DNA of 7,574 nt from Porticoccaceae bacterium (GTDB taxonomy: Bacteria; Pseudomonadota; Gammaproteobacteria; Pseudomonadales; Porticoccaceae), in assembly GCA_003448675.1 (NCBI GenBank), contig DLXZ01000030.1, forward strand, positions 1-7,574, given 5' to 3'. The translations under genes and the position numbers were made by a program. The notes under the pieces are model-generated. The model had not been told where the DNA came from, did not search any database, and saw only the letters and a program-made list of their open reading frames with translations. The first letter of the stretch is position 1; the number at the start of each line of letters is the position of its first letter. Shown piece by piece: positions 1-6,853 of this stretch.

Positions 1-554
1 AAAAACTGTTTACCCAGGGCAACATCCAACAAACTGGAAACGTGCTGGACGTTGCTATCGAAGGGCGAGGTTTTTTGCAGGTCTTGCTTCCCGACGGGAC
101 CATATCCTATACCCGTGATGGCACCATGCAAGTGGATTCCCAGGGGCAGCTGGTTACGTCTAACGGCTATGTGGTTCAGCCCGCGATTTCTCTTCCCGTG
201 GACGCGCAGTCAGTCAGTATTGGCGTTGACGGTGTTATTTCCGCGCTCACGCCGGGCAGTGCCGCCCCTACACAATTGGGCCAGTTGCAACTGGCGGACT
301 TCGTTAATCCCGCGGGTTTACAGGCGATCGGAAAAAACCTGTTTATCGAATCCGCCGCCAGCGGTAATCCCCAGGAAGGCATCCCTGGATCCAATGGGTT
401 GGGGACGGTATTGCAGGGTTTTGTGGAGTCTTCCAATGTCAATGTTGTGGAGGAGCTTGTCGGTATGATCGAAACCCAAAGAGCCTATGAGATGAACTCC
501 AAGGCCATTGCGACCACGGATCAAATGCTCCAGTACGTGGCTAATAATCTCTAG
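1..554 (+). CDS. flgG: Flagellar distal-rod protein FlgG, 3' part (5' end outside window)
   Basis: FlgG polymerises into the distal rod, the drive shaft that crosses the periplasm inside the P and L rings. The reading frame is open from the window edge (first full codon at 3) and gives 183 residues. The family is usually about 260 residues, so roughly the first 75-80 are missing. The visible part opens with [20 protein letters not shown], then [12 protein letters not shown] and YTRDG, which are typical of FlgG in the flagellar basal-body rod/hook family. It ends with the conserved C-terminal helix ([20 protein letters not shown], then [12 protein letters not shown]), which packs with the N-terminal helix in the assembled rod. 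A GTG at 42 lies inside this conserved stretch and is not a start. There is no signal peptide in view, as expected for a substrate of the flagellar type III export apparatus. The stop is 2 nt before flgH, consistent with one operon. Identification is firm. Confidence 0.97.
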   Translation, partial: KLFTQGNIQQTGNVLDVAIEGRGFLQVLLPDGTISYTRDGTMQVDSQGQLVTSNGYVVQPAISLPVDAQSVSIGVDGVISALTPGSAAPTQLGQLQLADFVNPAGLQAIGKNLFIESAASGNPQEGIPGSNGLGTVLQGFVESSNVNVVEELVGMIETQRAYEMNSKAIATTDQMLQYVANNL

Positions 555-556
555 TA

Positions 557-1252
557 ATGATCTGTAAAAAAAGCGTTAAAAATCGTATCGGTATTGTTCT
601 GGCAGGTATGTCGCTAGTGGCGGTTACGGCCTGCACCAGTATTCCCGATCACAGCGCTCCCGGCTATGCGTCGACACCCCCGGCAGCGATGACGCCGCCG
701 CCAAATGCCTCGGGCGCAATTTATCAGAGTGGCTATGATCTCGTGCTGTTCGAGGACTTGCGTGCTCGCCGCATTGGCGATGTGTTGCGGGTAATTCTGG
801 TTGAGCAAACTGATGCGGAACAAAGCAGCAAAACCGAAATCGACAAAGAAAATTCCAATTCCATGGCCAACCCCACGCTTTTTGGCAAGCAGCGAACGTT
901 TGGTAGCAATAGCTTCGGTCTGGATGTTGACAGTGCTCACGAATTTGAAGGAGAAGGCGAAAGCAATCAGAGTAACAAGCTGAGTGGCAGTATTGCGGTG
1001 ACTGTGGCGAATGTGCTGCCAAACGGTAACCTGGTGGTGCAGGGAGAGAAATGGATACAGATTAATCAGGGCAATGAGTTTATTCGACTCAAAGGCATAG
1101 TTCGACCGGTGGATGTCTCTTCCGCTAACACCGTTTTATCCACGCAGATTGCAGACGCAAAAATCTCCTATGGCGGTACCGGTGCGCTTAACGAAGCCAA
1201 TGTCGTTGGATGGCTTGCCCGGTTCTTTATGAGTCCTCTATGGCCATTTTAA
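557..1252 (+). CDS. flgH: Flagellar L-ring lipoprotein FlgH
   Basis: FlgH forms the L ring, the outer-membrane bushing around the rod. The product is 231 residues, close to E. coli FlgH (232). Residues 1-26 are a lipoprotein signal: charged start (KKSVKNR), hydrophobic core, then lipobox V-T-A-C with the lipidated cysteine at 26. Thr at +2 is not the inner-membrane-retention Asp, so sorting to the outer membrane is expected. A Pro/Ala-rich stretch (about 30-52) is followed by family motifs: [20 protein letters not shown] (64-83), [14 protein letters not shown] (153-166), RLKGIVRP (177-184) and the C terminus [14 protein letters not shown]. The start at 557 lies 2 nt after the flgG stop with no clear Shine-Dalgarno, so translational coupling to flgG is likely (inference). 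The next in-frame ATG (608) would cut into the signal, so 557 is preferred. The middle segment 85-145 is acidic and Ser/Asn-rich. Confidence 0.96.
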   Translation: MICKKSVKNRIGIVLAGMSLVAVTACTSIPDHSAPGYASTPPAAMTPPPNASGAIYQSGYDLVLFEDLRARRIGDVLRVILVEQTDAEQSSKTEIDKENSNSMANPTLFGKQRTFGSNSFGLDVDSAHEFEGEGESNQSNKLSGSIAVTVANVLPNGNLVVQGEKWIQINQGNEFIRLKGIVRPVDVSSANTVLSTQIADAKISYGGTGALNEANVVGWLARFFMSPLWPF

Positions 1253-1271
1253 ATGCTGTATTCAGCGTAGT

Positions 1272-1275
1272 GAGG
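1272..1275 (+). promoter_or_regulatory. Ribosome binding site deciding the flgI GTG start
   Basis: GAGG lies 6 nt before the GTG at 1282. The in-frame ATGs upstream at 1210 and 1240 have no comparable site and both lie inside flgH. This site, together with the signal peptide that begins at 1282, fixes the flgI start. Confidence 0.65.
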
Positions 1276-1281
1276 GTTAAG

Positions 1282-2409
1282 GTGAATATAAAAAGGGTAT
1301 TGAGGCAGCGTTCCGGTATTTCGCTGATGCTTTTTGTCCTCATATTTCCAGGTACGGTTTTCGCTGAACGGATCAAGGACCTCGCCTCCATCGCCGGGGT
1401 GCGTTCCAATCAGTTAGTGGGTTACGGTCTCGTAGTCGGTCTGGATGGATCGGGTGATCAAACCACGCAGGCGCCGTTTACTGTTCAGAGTCTGAAAAGC
1501 ATGCTTGCCAAGCTGGGGGTGGTGGTGCCGCCGAATGTTAATCCTCAGCTGAAAAATGTCGCCGCGGTAATGGTACACACCGACTTGCCGGCTTTTGCGA
1601 AGCCGGGGCAGACAATAGATGTCACGGTGTCATCCATTGGCAACGCTAAAAGCCTGCGCGGGGGGACTTTGTTGATGGTTCCCCTTAAAGGTGCGGATGG
1701 ACAAACCTACGCCATCGCCCAAGGCAATCTGGTGGTAGGTGGTTTTGGCGCCGAGGGCAGTGACGGCTCCCGCGTTACGGTCAATGTTCCCAGCGCCGGT
1801 CGCATTCCTAACGGCGCAACAGTGGAGCGGCAGGTGCTTTCGCCTTTCTATGAGGGCGGCGATATCGTCCTCAACCTGAACACACCTGATTTCACCACTG
1901 CCCAGCGGCTGGCTGAACAGATAAACGCCAAGATTGGTCCGGAAACGGCGCTGCCCATTGATGCCACGTCCATTCGCGTGCGGGCTCCGGGCAACGCGGC
2001 CCAGAAAGTGGCTTTTACCTCGGTGCTGGAAAATATAGAAGTCACGCCCGGTGAAGCGCCGGCTCGGGTTATCGTTAACGCCCGCACCGGGACGATTGTG
2101 ATTGGTAGTCACGTTCGGGTGATGCCGGTGGCCATTGCTCATGGCAGCCTCACGGTGGCGGTTTCCGAGGATATCGGGGTCAGTCAGCCAGAACCTTTTG
2201 CCCGGCGTGGGCAAACAGCGGTTGTTCCGGGTTCTGAGGTCGCTATCACGGAAGAGGAAAGCCGGATGTTTTTGTTTAACCCCGGTGTCAGGCTCAATGA
2301 CATTGTCAGAGCCGTCAATGAAGTTGGCGCCGCGCCAGGTGATCTGGTCGCGATTCTTGAAGCACTGCAACAGTCCGGTGCCCTGCGCGCCCAGCTGACA
2401 GTGATATAG
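1282..2409 (+). CDS. flgI: Flagellar P-ring protein FlgI, GTG start
   Basis: FlgI forms the periplasmic P ring in the peptidoglycan layer around the distal rod. From the GTG at 1282 the product is 375 residues (E. coli 365). Residues 1-28 form a Sec signal: basic NIKRVLRQR, hydrophobic [11 protein letters not shown], and cleavage after V-F-A. The mature protein then begins [20 protein letters not shown], as in other FlgI proteins. Family motifs follow: [19 protein letters not shown], the region around [35 protein letters not shown], and the C-terminal [18 protein letters not shown] with [12 protein letters not shown]. Longer readings from ATG 1210 or 1240 would bury the signal and overlap flgH, so they are rejected. 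The gap to flgH is then 29 nt. The mature protein contains no cysteine, whereas enterobacterial FlgI is stabilised by a disulfide. P-ring assembly normally also needs the chaperone FlgA, which is not in this window. Confidence 0.95.
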   Translation: MNIKRVLRQRSGISLMLFVLIFPGTVFAERIKDLASIAGVRSNQLVGYGLVVGLDGSGDQTTQAPFTVQSLKSMLAKLGVVVPPNVNPQLKNVAAVMVHTDLPAFAKPGQTIDVTVSSIGNAKSLRGGTLLMVPLKGADGQTYAIAQGNLVVGGFGAEGSDGSRVTVNVPSAGRIPNGATVERQVLSPFYEGGDIVLNLNTPDFTTAQRLAEQINAKIGPETALPIDATSIRVRAPGNAAQKVAFTSVLENIEVTPGEAPARVIVNARTGTIVIGSHVRVMPVAIAHGSLTVAVSEDIGVSQPEPFARRGQTAVVPGSEVAITEEESRMFLFNPGVRLNDIVRAVNEVGAAPGDLVAILEALQQSGALRAQLTVI

Positions 2410-2417
2410 GGCCGATT

Positions 2418-3509
2418 TTGGAAGCGATCGCCAACTATCACGATTTCAGCGGTTTTACGGAATTGCGCGCGCGTGCGAGTGCCAACGCGGACGGCACCGG
2501 CAAGGAGGTGGCGGCTCAGTTTGAGTCGATTTTTATCCAGATCATGCTCAAATCCATGCGAGATACCTTGCCCGAAGGCGGTATTTTCGATAGCCAACGG
2601 CTGGATATGTATCAGGATATGTTGGACAAACAAGTGTCGCTGGATATGTCAATGAACGGCGGTATTGGGCTTGCTGAAATTATCGAACAGCAGCTTGGTC
2701 TGGGCGCGGGCGAAGGGCAGCCCGCCAGCGCACACGGTAAAAGCAACGCATCGACCGTGGGCTATTCAGCTGAAGATATTATTGTTAGACACCCTGTCGC
2801 TCCAGCGCTGGCCCTGAAGCGGCCTTCGACGGAAGCGGTGGCTGTCACTGCAATTGGGCAATCAAAGGATCAGTCAGAAGCTTCCATCACGAGGGATGCG
2901 CGCAATACCCAGGTTTCTGGCAAGCGGATGCCGGAAGCAAACCCCCTGAATCCAGCGCATGAAGTAGGGCTGGATCTGGATCAGACGGGCCCCTTCTGGC
3001 GCCCTTCTAGTCCTGGTGAGTTTGTTTCACAGTTGCGCAACTATGCCCAGAAGGCGGCTAAAGAACTGGGGGTTTCCGATAACCTGTTGATTGCCCAGGC
3101 GGCGCTGGAAACCGGTTGGGGCCAAAAAATTATGCGTCGCCTCGATGGGTCGAGCAGCTTTAATCTGTTTGGTATCAAGGCCAGTCAGTCCTGGGAGGGT
3201 GACAAAGTCAGCAAGCAAACCCTTGAATACCATGAAGGCATTGCTCGAAAAGAGCGGGCCACCTTCAGAGCTTATACCTCCATCGGCGAGGCATTTGGCG
3301 ACTATATACAGTTTTTGCACTCAAATCCGCGCTATGCGGAAGCCCTCTCCAACGCTGAAAATGATGAGGGCTACGCCCGTGGCCTGCAAGAAGCGGGTTA
3401 TGCGACAGACCCCGCTTATGCCCACAAAATACTGACCATAAAGCAGCGTCTGGAGCAGGGTCAGATTGCCCTGGCATTAAAGAATCGCGACGAATCGTCG
3501 CTAATGTAG
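2418..3509 (+). CDS. flgJ: Rod-cap protein and peptidoglycan hydrolase FlgJ, TTG start
   Basis: FlgJ caps the growing rod and opens the peptidoglycan so the rod can pass. It is 363 residues, about 50 longer than E. coli FlgJ (313). Residues 30-95 are the rod-cap domain (VAAQFESIFIQIMLKSMRDT, LPEGGIFDS, MNGGIGLAEII). Residues about 97-192 are a variable, low-conservation linker. Residues about 193-350 are the GH73 glucosaminidase domain (FlgJ/LytG family): AQAALETGWG carries the likely catalytic Glu231, SSSFNLFGIKA follows, and TLEYHEG (Glu270), EAFGDYIQFL (Asp295) and NPRYAEAL align with residues important in Salmonella FlgJ. No signal peptide is seen, as expected for a flagellar export substrate. 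The start is TTG, 8 nt after the flgI stop, with a weak AGGG (2408-2411) that overlaps that stop. The first in-frame ATG is residue 43, inside the cap domain, so a non-ATG start is needed. ATT at 2415 is a less likely alternative. Confidence 0.94.
   Translation: MEAIANYHDFSGFTELRARASANADGTGKEVAAQFESIFIQIMLKSMRDTLPEGGIFDSQRLDMYQDMLDKQVSLDMSMNGGIGLAEIIEQQLGLGAGEGQPASAHGKSNASTVGYSAEDIIVRHPVAPALALKRPSTEAVAVTAIGQSKDQSEASITRDARNTQVSGKRMPEANPLNPAHEVGLDLDQTGPFWRPSSPGEFVSQLRNYAQKAAKELGVSDNLLIAQAALETGWGQKIMRRLDGSSSFNLFGIKASQSWEGDKVSKQTLEYHEGIARKERATFRAYTSIGEAFGDYIQFLHSNPRYAEALSNAENDEGYARGLQEAGYATDPAYAHKILTIKQRLEQGQIALALKNRDESSLM
3478..3504 (+). promoter_or_regulatory. Candidate sigma-28 (FliA) promoter for flgKL
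   Basis: TAAAGAAT (3478-3485), an 11-nt spacer, then GTCGCTAA (3497-3504). Against the consensus TAAAGTTT-N11-GCCGATAA this is 6/8 and 6/8, with the same spacing as the much stronger fliC promoter in this window. It lies inside the last codons of flgJ, about 95 nt before flgK, with transcription expected to begin near 3511. In enterobacteria flgKL has its own sigma-28 promoter, so the position makes biological sense. Chance matches of this quality are possible. Confidence 0.55.
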
Positions 3510-3598
3510 GCGCGGACGGGATACCGGATATTAAATGGCAATGAATAACGTATCTGTTCAAACAGCCTTTCCACCAGATGGAAGTGGTACCTGTTCCG

Positions 3599-5524
3599 AT
3601 GGCTGATTCTCTGAGTATAGGAACCTCGGCGCTGTTGTCCCTGCAGCAGGCCTTGAAAACCACTAGCCAGAATATCGCAAACGTCGGTACCGATGGTTAC
3701 AGCCGACAAATAGCCCAGTTCAACACTCTGCCGCCGGAGTATTCGGGCGGCAATTATATTGGCACGGGCGTTCGGGTAACTTCTATAGAAAGAGCCTACG
3801 ATCAGTTTCTGGTCGATCAGGTTATGAACCGCGCATCCAGCCTCGCCTACTATCAAACATACGCTGATATGAGCGCCCGTGTCGATGATCTGTTCGCCAA
3901 TTCCACGACCGGGTTGAGCAATGCGCTCCAGGGGTTTTTCGATGCGGTGCAGGCGGTGTCCGCCAACCCGGGTTCGGCAACGGAGCGAGAGCTCCTGCTA
4001 GCCAGTGCTCAGGAGTTGGCGAACCGGTTTAATCAGCTGGATCAGAGCCTGGCGAATTTTGGCCGGGAAAGTGCCGAGCGAACCACCCAGGTGGTTGGCG
4101 AAGTTAATGATCTCGCGCAGCGCCTTGCCAAGGTTAACAACGAGATTGCCAGAACCTTCGCCGCATCGGGTGGAGCCACCGCCAATGATCTGCTGGATGA
4201 GCGGGATCGCCTGCTCAACGCCCTGTCGGAAAAGATCGGCATTTCGGTTAATGAACAGGCTAACGGTACCGTTGATGTCACTATCGGCACCGGCCAGCCG
4301 CTGGTCATCGCCGGTGAAGCGCAGACACTGGTGCTTTCAGCCAGCGTTTCAACCCCTGGCCAGTTGGAAATTGGCATAACCGGCGTTAACGGCACGGTGG
4401 CCAGTCTTTCGAATTTGATCCAGGGGGGTGAACTACAAGGCTTAGTGGATTTCAGCACCCGCGTGGTGGACAGCGCCAAAAACGCGCTAGGTCGGATTGC
4501 GTTGAGTATTACCGAAACCTTCAACGCCCAGCATCGCCTCGGCATGGATCTCAACAACCTGATGGGGCAGGATTTTTTTGGCGGCCTGACGCCTACAATC
4601 GTTGCGGGGGCCAATAATGCCGGTGGCGCCACCGCATCCGTGACTGTGGATGATGTAACTGCCCTGGAGGCCAGCGATTACCGGCTACGCTATGACGGTG
4701 CGCAGTGGATTTTGACCCGCACCTCCGACAATACCCAGGTGGTGGGTGCCGGTCCCTTTACCCTTGATGGTATTACGATCAATATTGCCGGCGCCCCGGC
4801 GGTGGGCGATAGCTTTCTGGTGCGTCCCGTTAATGACGCTGCGGGTCAAATGTCGGTAGCTTTGATTGATGCGAGCCAGATTGCGGCGGCGGCACCGGTG
4901 CGGTCGAACCTGTCGCTCACCAATACAGGCACTGCGGTGATCAGTGATTTGGCGGTCAGTGATTCCGCCGGCCTGCCGCTGGTGACACCCATCGTTCTGA
5001 CATACAACCCCGATGCCTTTGGCCCCGGCGTGCCAGGTTATGATGTGGCTGGTGGTCCAGCCGGACCACTGGACTACGATCCCGCGACTGACAGCGGTGG
5101 CAAGACTTTCACCTTCCCCGGTTTTGGGGATATAGGCTTTACGTTATCCGGTACCCCTGGGGCGGGCGACACCATTTCCATCCAGTCGAATATCGGCGCC
5201 AGTGGTGACAATCGTAATGCGCTGTTACTCGGTGGACTGCAGAATCAGCCCCTGTTTGAAGGGGGGACAGCTAACTACGCCGAACTCTATGGGCAGCTGC
5301 TTGGCGAGGTGGGCACCCTCACGCGGCAAGCACAAACTGGTGTGCAGACTGAAAGCCTGTTGATGGATCGGGCGGTGAGCGCACGGGATTCGGTTTCCGG
5401 TGTTAACCTCGAAGAAGAAGCCGCTAATCTGCTGCGTTTTCAGCAAGCTTATCAGGCCGCGGCCCAAATGATTGCCGCCGCTGATGAGTTGTTTCAGACC
5501 CTGCTCAATGCGACGAGGAGGTAA
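3599..5524 (+). CDS. flgK: Hook-filament junction protein FlgK (HAP1)
   Basis: FlgK is the first hook-associated protein, joining the hook to FlgL and the filament. From ATG 3599 it has 641 residues, longer than E. coli (547) because of extra middle domains. N-terminal D0/D1: SLSIGTSALLSLQQALKTTS (4-23), then QNIANVGTDGYSRQ, and the conserved DLLDERDRLLNALS at 197-210. Middle, surface-exposed part about 330-535: two beta-rich modules ending in GAPAVGDSFLVRP (398-410) and GTPGAGDTISI (518-528), separated by a Gly/Pro-rich stretch (473-500). C-terminal D1/D0: SGVNLEEEAANLLRFQQAYQ (600-619), then MIAAADELFQTLLNATRR. An in-frame ATG at 3578 would add MEVVPVP. I prefer 3599 because MADSLSIG matches the usual FlgK N terminus. 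Neither start has a strong Shine-Dalgarno; GTGG (3584-3587) is the best available for 3599. It is followed 6 nt later by flgL. Confidence 0.95.
   Translation: MADSLSIGTSALLSLQQALKTTSQNIANVGTDGYSRQIAQFNTLPPEYSGGNYIGTGVRVTSIERAYDQFLVDQVMNRASSLAYYQTYADMSARVDDLFANSTTGLSNALQGFFDAVQAVSANPGSATERELLLASAQELANRFNQLDQSLANFGRESAERTTQVVGEVNDLAQRLAKVNNEIARTFAASGGATANDLLDERDRLLNALSEKIGISVNEQANGTVDVTIGTGQPLVIAGEAQTLVLSASVSTPGQLEIGITGVNGTVASLSNLIQGGELQGLVDFSTRVVDSAKNALGRIALSITETFNAQHRLGMDLNNLMGQDFFGGLTPTIVAGANNAGGATASVTVDDVTALEASDYRLRYDGAQWILTRTSDNTQVVGAGPFTLDGITINIAGAPAVGDSFLVRPVNDAAGQMSVALIDASQIAAAAPVRSNLSLTNTGTAVISDLAVSDSAGLPLVTPIVLTYNPDAFGPGVPGYDVAGGPAGPLDYDPATDSGGKTFTFPGFGDIGFTLSGTPGAGDTISIQSNIGASGDNRNALLLGGLQNQPLFEGGTANYAELYGQLLGEVGTLTRQAQTGVQTESLLMDRAVSARDSVSGVNLEEEAANLLRFQQAYQAAAQMIAAADELFQTLLNATRR
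5516..5522 (+). promoter_or_regulatory. Strong Shine-Dalgarno for flgL
   Basis: AGGAGGT with an 8-nt spacer to the flgL ATG at 5531. It lies in the last codons and stop of flgK, so the two genes are closely coupled. It is the strongest ribosome binding site in the window and contrasts with the poor site in front of flgK. Confidence 0.85.
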
Positions 5525-5530
5525 GTTAGC

Positions 5531-6733
5531 ATGAGGCTTTCGACTACCCAAATTTTTCAGCAGGGCATCTCGGCGATACTGGACCAGCAGTCCCGACTCA
5601 GTCAGGCTCAGCAGCAGGTGTCCACCGGCAAGCGAATAAATAGCCCTTCCGATGATCCGGTTGGTAGCGCCAGGGTCATCGATATCGGCGAACAGATCGC
5701 CATCGCGGAACAATACGAGCGCAATGCCGGCCTGGCCGTTAATCAGCTGGGGCTAGAGGAAAATGCGTTGGTGGGTGTGGAAAACATTCTCCAGCGTGTT
5801 CGTGAACTAACCGTTCAGGCCAACAACGACACGCTCAGTCCTGAAAATCGTGAAAGTATTGCCGTTGAAATAAGAACACGCCTTGATGAATTGGTGGCGC
5901 TGGCCAACAGCAAGGATGCCAATGGCGATTACCTGTTTGCCGGTTTTCAAAAAGCCAGCCAGCCTTTCAGCCTGAATAACGCCGTAGTGAGCTATAACGG
6001 CGATCAGGGCCAGACCTTTTTGCAGGTGGGGCCCCAGGTCCAGGTGCCGGTTAATGATTCCGGTGCGGAAGTGTTTCAATTGATTGATACCGGGAACGGG
6101 GTCTTTGCCGTGACTGATGATCCGGGTAATACCGGTACCGGAATCGTTGGCGCCACTTCCGAGGAAGGGGTTTTCATTGAAGATACTTATACCCTCACGT
6201 TTACCCAGTTGTTACCTGACGATCCCATCACCTATCAGGTGACCGGTGCGGTTTCCGGGCCAGTGGCCACTGGCACCTATAACCCTGGTGATTCCATTAG
6301 CTTTAATGGCGCGGTGCTTGCGCTCGATGGTGAGCCGGCCGATGGCGATAGTTTTGTCATCGCGCCCGCGGGCCGACAGGATTTATTCAGTACACTGGAC
6401 AGGCTGGCCACTGCTCTGGAATCGGATAATGGCTCCCCGCTTGGTCGAGCACAGTTACATAATGAAGTGAATCGTCAGCTTAATAATCTTGACCAGGCCC
6501 TCGAGAAAATCGTAAGCGTGCGTGCCCGGGTGGGTACGCGTCTTAATAATATTGAAAGCCAGTCGCAGCTTAACCAGGGTTTTATCCTGCAAATGCAGCA
6601 GGCTCGGTCCGATATTGAAGATGTGGACCTGATCGAGGCTGTCAGCCAGCTCAATTTTCAGGCGATTTCCCTGCAGGCCGCGCAGCAGGCCTATGTCCAG
6701 GTGCAAGGCTTATCCCTTTTTAACCTTTTGTAA
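5531..6733 (+). CDS. flgL: Hook-filament junction protein FlgL (HAP3)
   Basis: FlgL is the second hook-junction protein, sitting between FlgK and the flagellin filament. It belongs to the flagellin superfamily. The product is 400 residues against 317 in E. coli, with the extra length in the middle. The N-terminal D0/D1 part starts MRLSTTQIFQQGISAILDQQ and has the flagellin-like STGKRINSPSDDPVGSARV (31-49), VENILQRVRELTVQANNDTL (83-102), and NGDYLFAGFQ (131-140), which is diagnostic for FlgL. Residues about 150-280 are a beta-rich outer domain ending GEPADGDSFVIAPA (267-280), a module also seen in FlgK of this window. The C-terminal helix region (about 325-400) has RARVGTRLNNIESQSQLNQG, DIEDVDLIEAVSQLNFQ and ends GLSLFNLL. 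The ATG at 5531 is well placed after AGGAGGT. It is probably co-transcribed with flgK and needs the export chaperone FlgN, which is not in view. Confidence 0.95.
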   Translation: MRLSTTQIFQQGISAILDQQSRLSQAQQQVSTGKRINSPSDDPVGSARVIDIGEQIAIAEQYERNAGLAVNQLGLEENALVGVENILQRVRELTVQANNDTLSPENRESIAVEIRTRLDELVALANSKDANGDYLFAGFQKASQPFSLNNAVVSYNGDQGQTFLQVGPQVQVPVNDSGAEVFQLIDTGNGVFAVTDDPGNTGTGIVGATSEEGVFIEDTYTLTFTQLLPDDPITYQVTGAVSGPVATGTYNPGDSISFNGAVLALDGEPADGDSFVIAPAGRQDLFSTLDRLATALESDNGSPLGRAQLHNEVNRQLNNLDQALEKIVSVRARVGTRLNNIESQSQLNQGFILQMQQARSDIEDVDLIEAVSQLNFQAISLQAAQQAYVQVQGLSLFNLL

Positions 6734-6747
6734 TCGCAAGGGTTTTT
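6722..6747 (+). terminator. Weak intrinsic-terminator candidate after flgL
   Basis: AACCTTTTG (6722-6730) can pair with CAAGGGTT (6737-6744), with one G-U pair and one bulged U, around a short loop that contains the flgL stop codon. A run of five T (6743-6747) follows. The stem is weak and the T-run overlaps it, so termination may be leaky. Its place, at the end of flgL and before the fliC promoter, fits a transcript end. Confidence 0.35.
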
Positions 6748-6770
6748 CCATCCGCCTGCGGTGGGTGCTG

Positions 6771-6798
6771 GTAAGCCGTTAACTAATTTGCGGCTTGC
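6771..6798 (+). repeat. Inverted repeat upstream of the fliC promoter
   Basis: GTAAGCCG (6771-6778) and CGGCTTGC (6791-6798) form an 8-bp stem (six perfect central pairs AAGCCG/CGGCTT, one G-U pair and a closing G-C) around a 12-nt AT-rich loop. No T-run follows on either strand, so it is not a classical terminator. It ends 22 nt before the sigma-28 -35 element and could be an RNA stem at the end of a read-through flgL transcript or a protein-binding site. Function unknown. Confidence 0.5.
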
Positions 6799-6820
6799 GT
6801 CACAAACATAAAGAAACTTC

Positions 6821-6847
6821 TAAAGTATTCCCCTCTACTGCCGATAA
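6821..6847 (+). promoter_or_regulatory. Sigma-28 (FliA) promoter of fliC
   Basis: The -35 is TAAAGTAT (6821-6828), the spacer is 11 nt, and the -10 is GCCGATAA (6840-6847). Against the enterobacterial FliA consensus TAAAGTTT-N11-GCCGATAA this is 15 of 16 positions with ideal spacing. Transcription should begin near 6854-6855, giving a leader of about 125 nt. This makes fliC a late gene, expressed once the hook is complete and the anti-sigma factor FlgM has been exported. Confidence 0.93.
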
Positions 6848-6853
6848 AACTTG

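Noticed and set aside
1630..2370. Long minus-strand ORF (246 codons) opposite flgI
   Set aside because: It lies wholly antisense to the conserved FlgI coding sequence, has no recognisable family and no ribosome site; it is a by-product of codon bias.
3487..3501. Perfect 15-nt odd palindrome at the end of flgJ as a terminator
   Set aside because: No T-run follows and it lies in coding sequence; if meaningful, it more likely relates to the overlapping sigma-28 candidate.
3760..3776. Sigma-54-like TGGCACG inside flgK
   Set aside because: The -24 half is good but the required GC at -12 is absent at the right spacing (CG instead), and it lies within coding sequence.
4042..4632. Minus-strand ORF (196 codons) opposite flgK
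   Set aside because: Antisense shadow of a conserved gene, with composition (many Ser, Arg, Pro) typical of out-of-frame translation.
6763..6776. GG-N10-GC arrangement upstream of fliC that could suggest sigma-54
   Set aside because: Only the minimal GG and GC are present; flanking bases do not match TGGCAC or TTGC, and a near-perfect sigma-28 promoter explains fliC.
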